A DNA stretch of 64,000 nt. It comes from Amycolatopsis orientalis DSM 43388. GTDB taxonomy: Bacteria > Actinomycetota > Actinomycetes > Mycobacteriales > Pseudonocardiaceae. Under the pieces are notes generated by a model, which saw only the letters and a list, made by a program, of their open reading frames with translations, had not been told where the DNA came from and made no database searches. Below, piece after piece: positions 63,956 through 64,000 of the stretch. Each line of letters starts with the position of its first letter. Position 1 is the first letter of the stretch. The stretch lies in contig NZ_ASXG01000039.1 in NCBI RefSeq assembly GCF_000411975.1, forward strand, positions 23,101-87,100, given 5' to 3'. Position numbers and translations under genes: made by a program.

Positions 63956-64000
63956 GGGCTGGGCTGGGCTGGGCTGGGCTGGGCTGGGATGGGCTGGGCT
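63956..64000 (+). repeat. (GGGCT)n tandem repeat at the window edge
   Basis: Nine consecutive pentamers, eight GGGCT and one GGGAT at 63986-63990, continuing beyond base 64000. Regular GGG runs with 2-nt loops could form a G-quadruplex. Confidence 0.9.

Noticed and set aside
63724..64000. A plus-strand frame starting near the second LexA box and open to the window end
   Set aside because: Codon bias fades after about 20 codons, there is no Shine-Dalgarno, and the frame runs into the GGGCT repeat. It cannot be judged without more sequence.

Overview
The window is chromosomal DNA of a very GC-rich actinomycete. Codon third positions are almost all G or C, GTG and TTG starts are frequent, and the genes are typical of high-GC Gram-positives (DnaE2 mutasome, PerM, DUF5336, DUF3017, DUF2203, D-alanyl-D-alanine carboxypeptidase beside a SCO4848-like protein). 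Gene content and order recall the Streptomyces coelicolor core chromosome (add, deoA, cdd, bmp transporter, sdhCDAB, folD, purH/purN, sucCD). They also recall the Mycobacterium block M23 peptidase, sucC, sucD, 34-kDa antigen-like gene, perM, purN, purH. Style and intergenic palindromes suggest Pseudonocardiaceae, possibly Amycolatopsis; this is inference, as no rRNA or marker search was possible. I saw no tRNA, rRNA, CRISPR array, transposase or phage module.

Layout. 0-3.2 kb: end of an unknown gene, an SDR-like protein with a divergent TetR repressor, and an MFS permease. 3.3-13.1 kb: nucleoside salvage, with adenosine deaminase followed by a tightly overlapping minus-strand operon (BMP lipoprotein, ABC ATPase, two permeases, cytidine deaminase, thymidine phosphorylase). 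13.6-17.1 kb: succinate dehydrogenase sdhCDAB. 17.1-26.8 kb: secreted subtilase, carboxypeptidase, YihY, a lipoprotein, trpS, exonuclease III and an MBL-fold protein. 27-36 kb: icd, small conserved proteins, an AraC/DUF2000 pair, a HhH glycosylase, a frameshifted spermidine-synthase-like gene, and two MFS pumps with an ArsR regulator. 36-42.3 kb: DUF3017, folD, a 1.4-kaa protein ending in a TNT (NAD-glycohydrolase toxin) domain, and a pentapeptide-repeat protein. 42.4-50.3 kb: an SOS mutasome operon imuA-imuB-(39-aa ORF)-dnaE2, driven from a perfect LexA box. 50.4-58 kb: GNAT, purH, purN, perM, DUF5336, sucD and sucC. 58-64 kb: a corrinoid-fold-like small protein, a large membrane protein, a 1.5-kb intergenic region rich in GGGG-loop hairpins, an M23 peptidase, a small protein under a second LexA box, and a GGGCT repeat running off the window.

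How it works together. sdhCDAB, icd and sucCD supply three TCA steps. folD makes the 10-formyl-THF used by purN and purH. The bmp/ABC/cdd/deoA/add set imports and degrades nucleosides. The mutasome supplies damage-inducible translesion synthesis. Carboxypeptidase, PerM and M23 act at the envelope. The most unusual items are the roughly 600-residue Gly/Ala repeat extension on ImuA, the small ORF inside the mutasome operon, the multi-part TNT protein, the hairpin array at 61.1-61.6 kb, the second LexA box, and many genes whose TANNNT -10 box sits 6-8 nt before the start codon, implying leaderless mRNAs.
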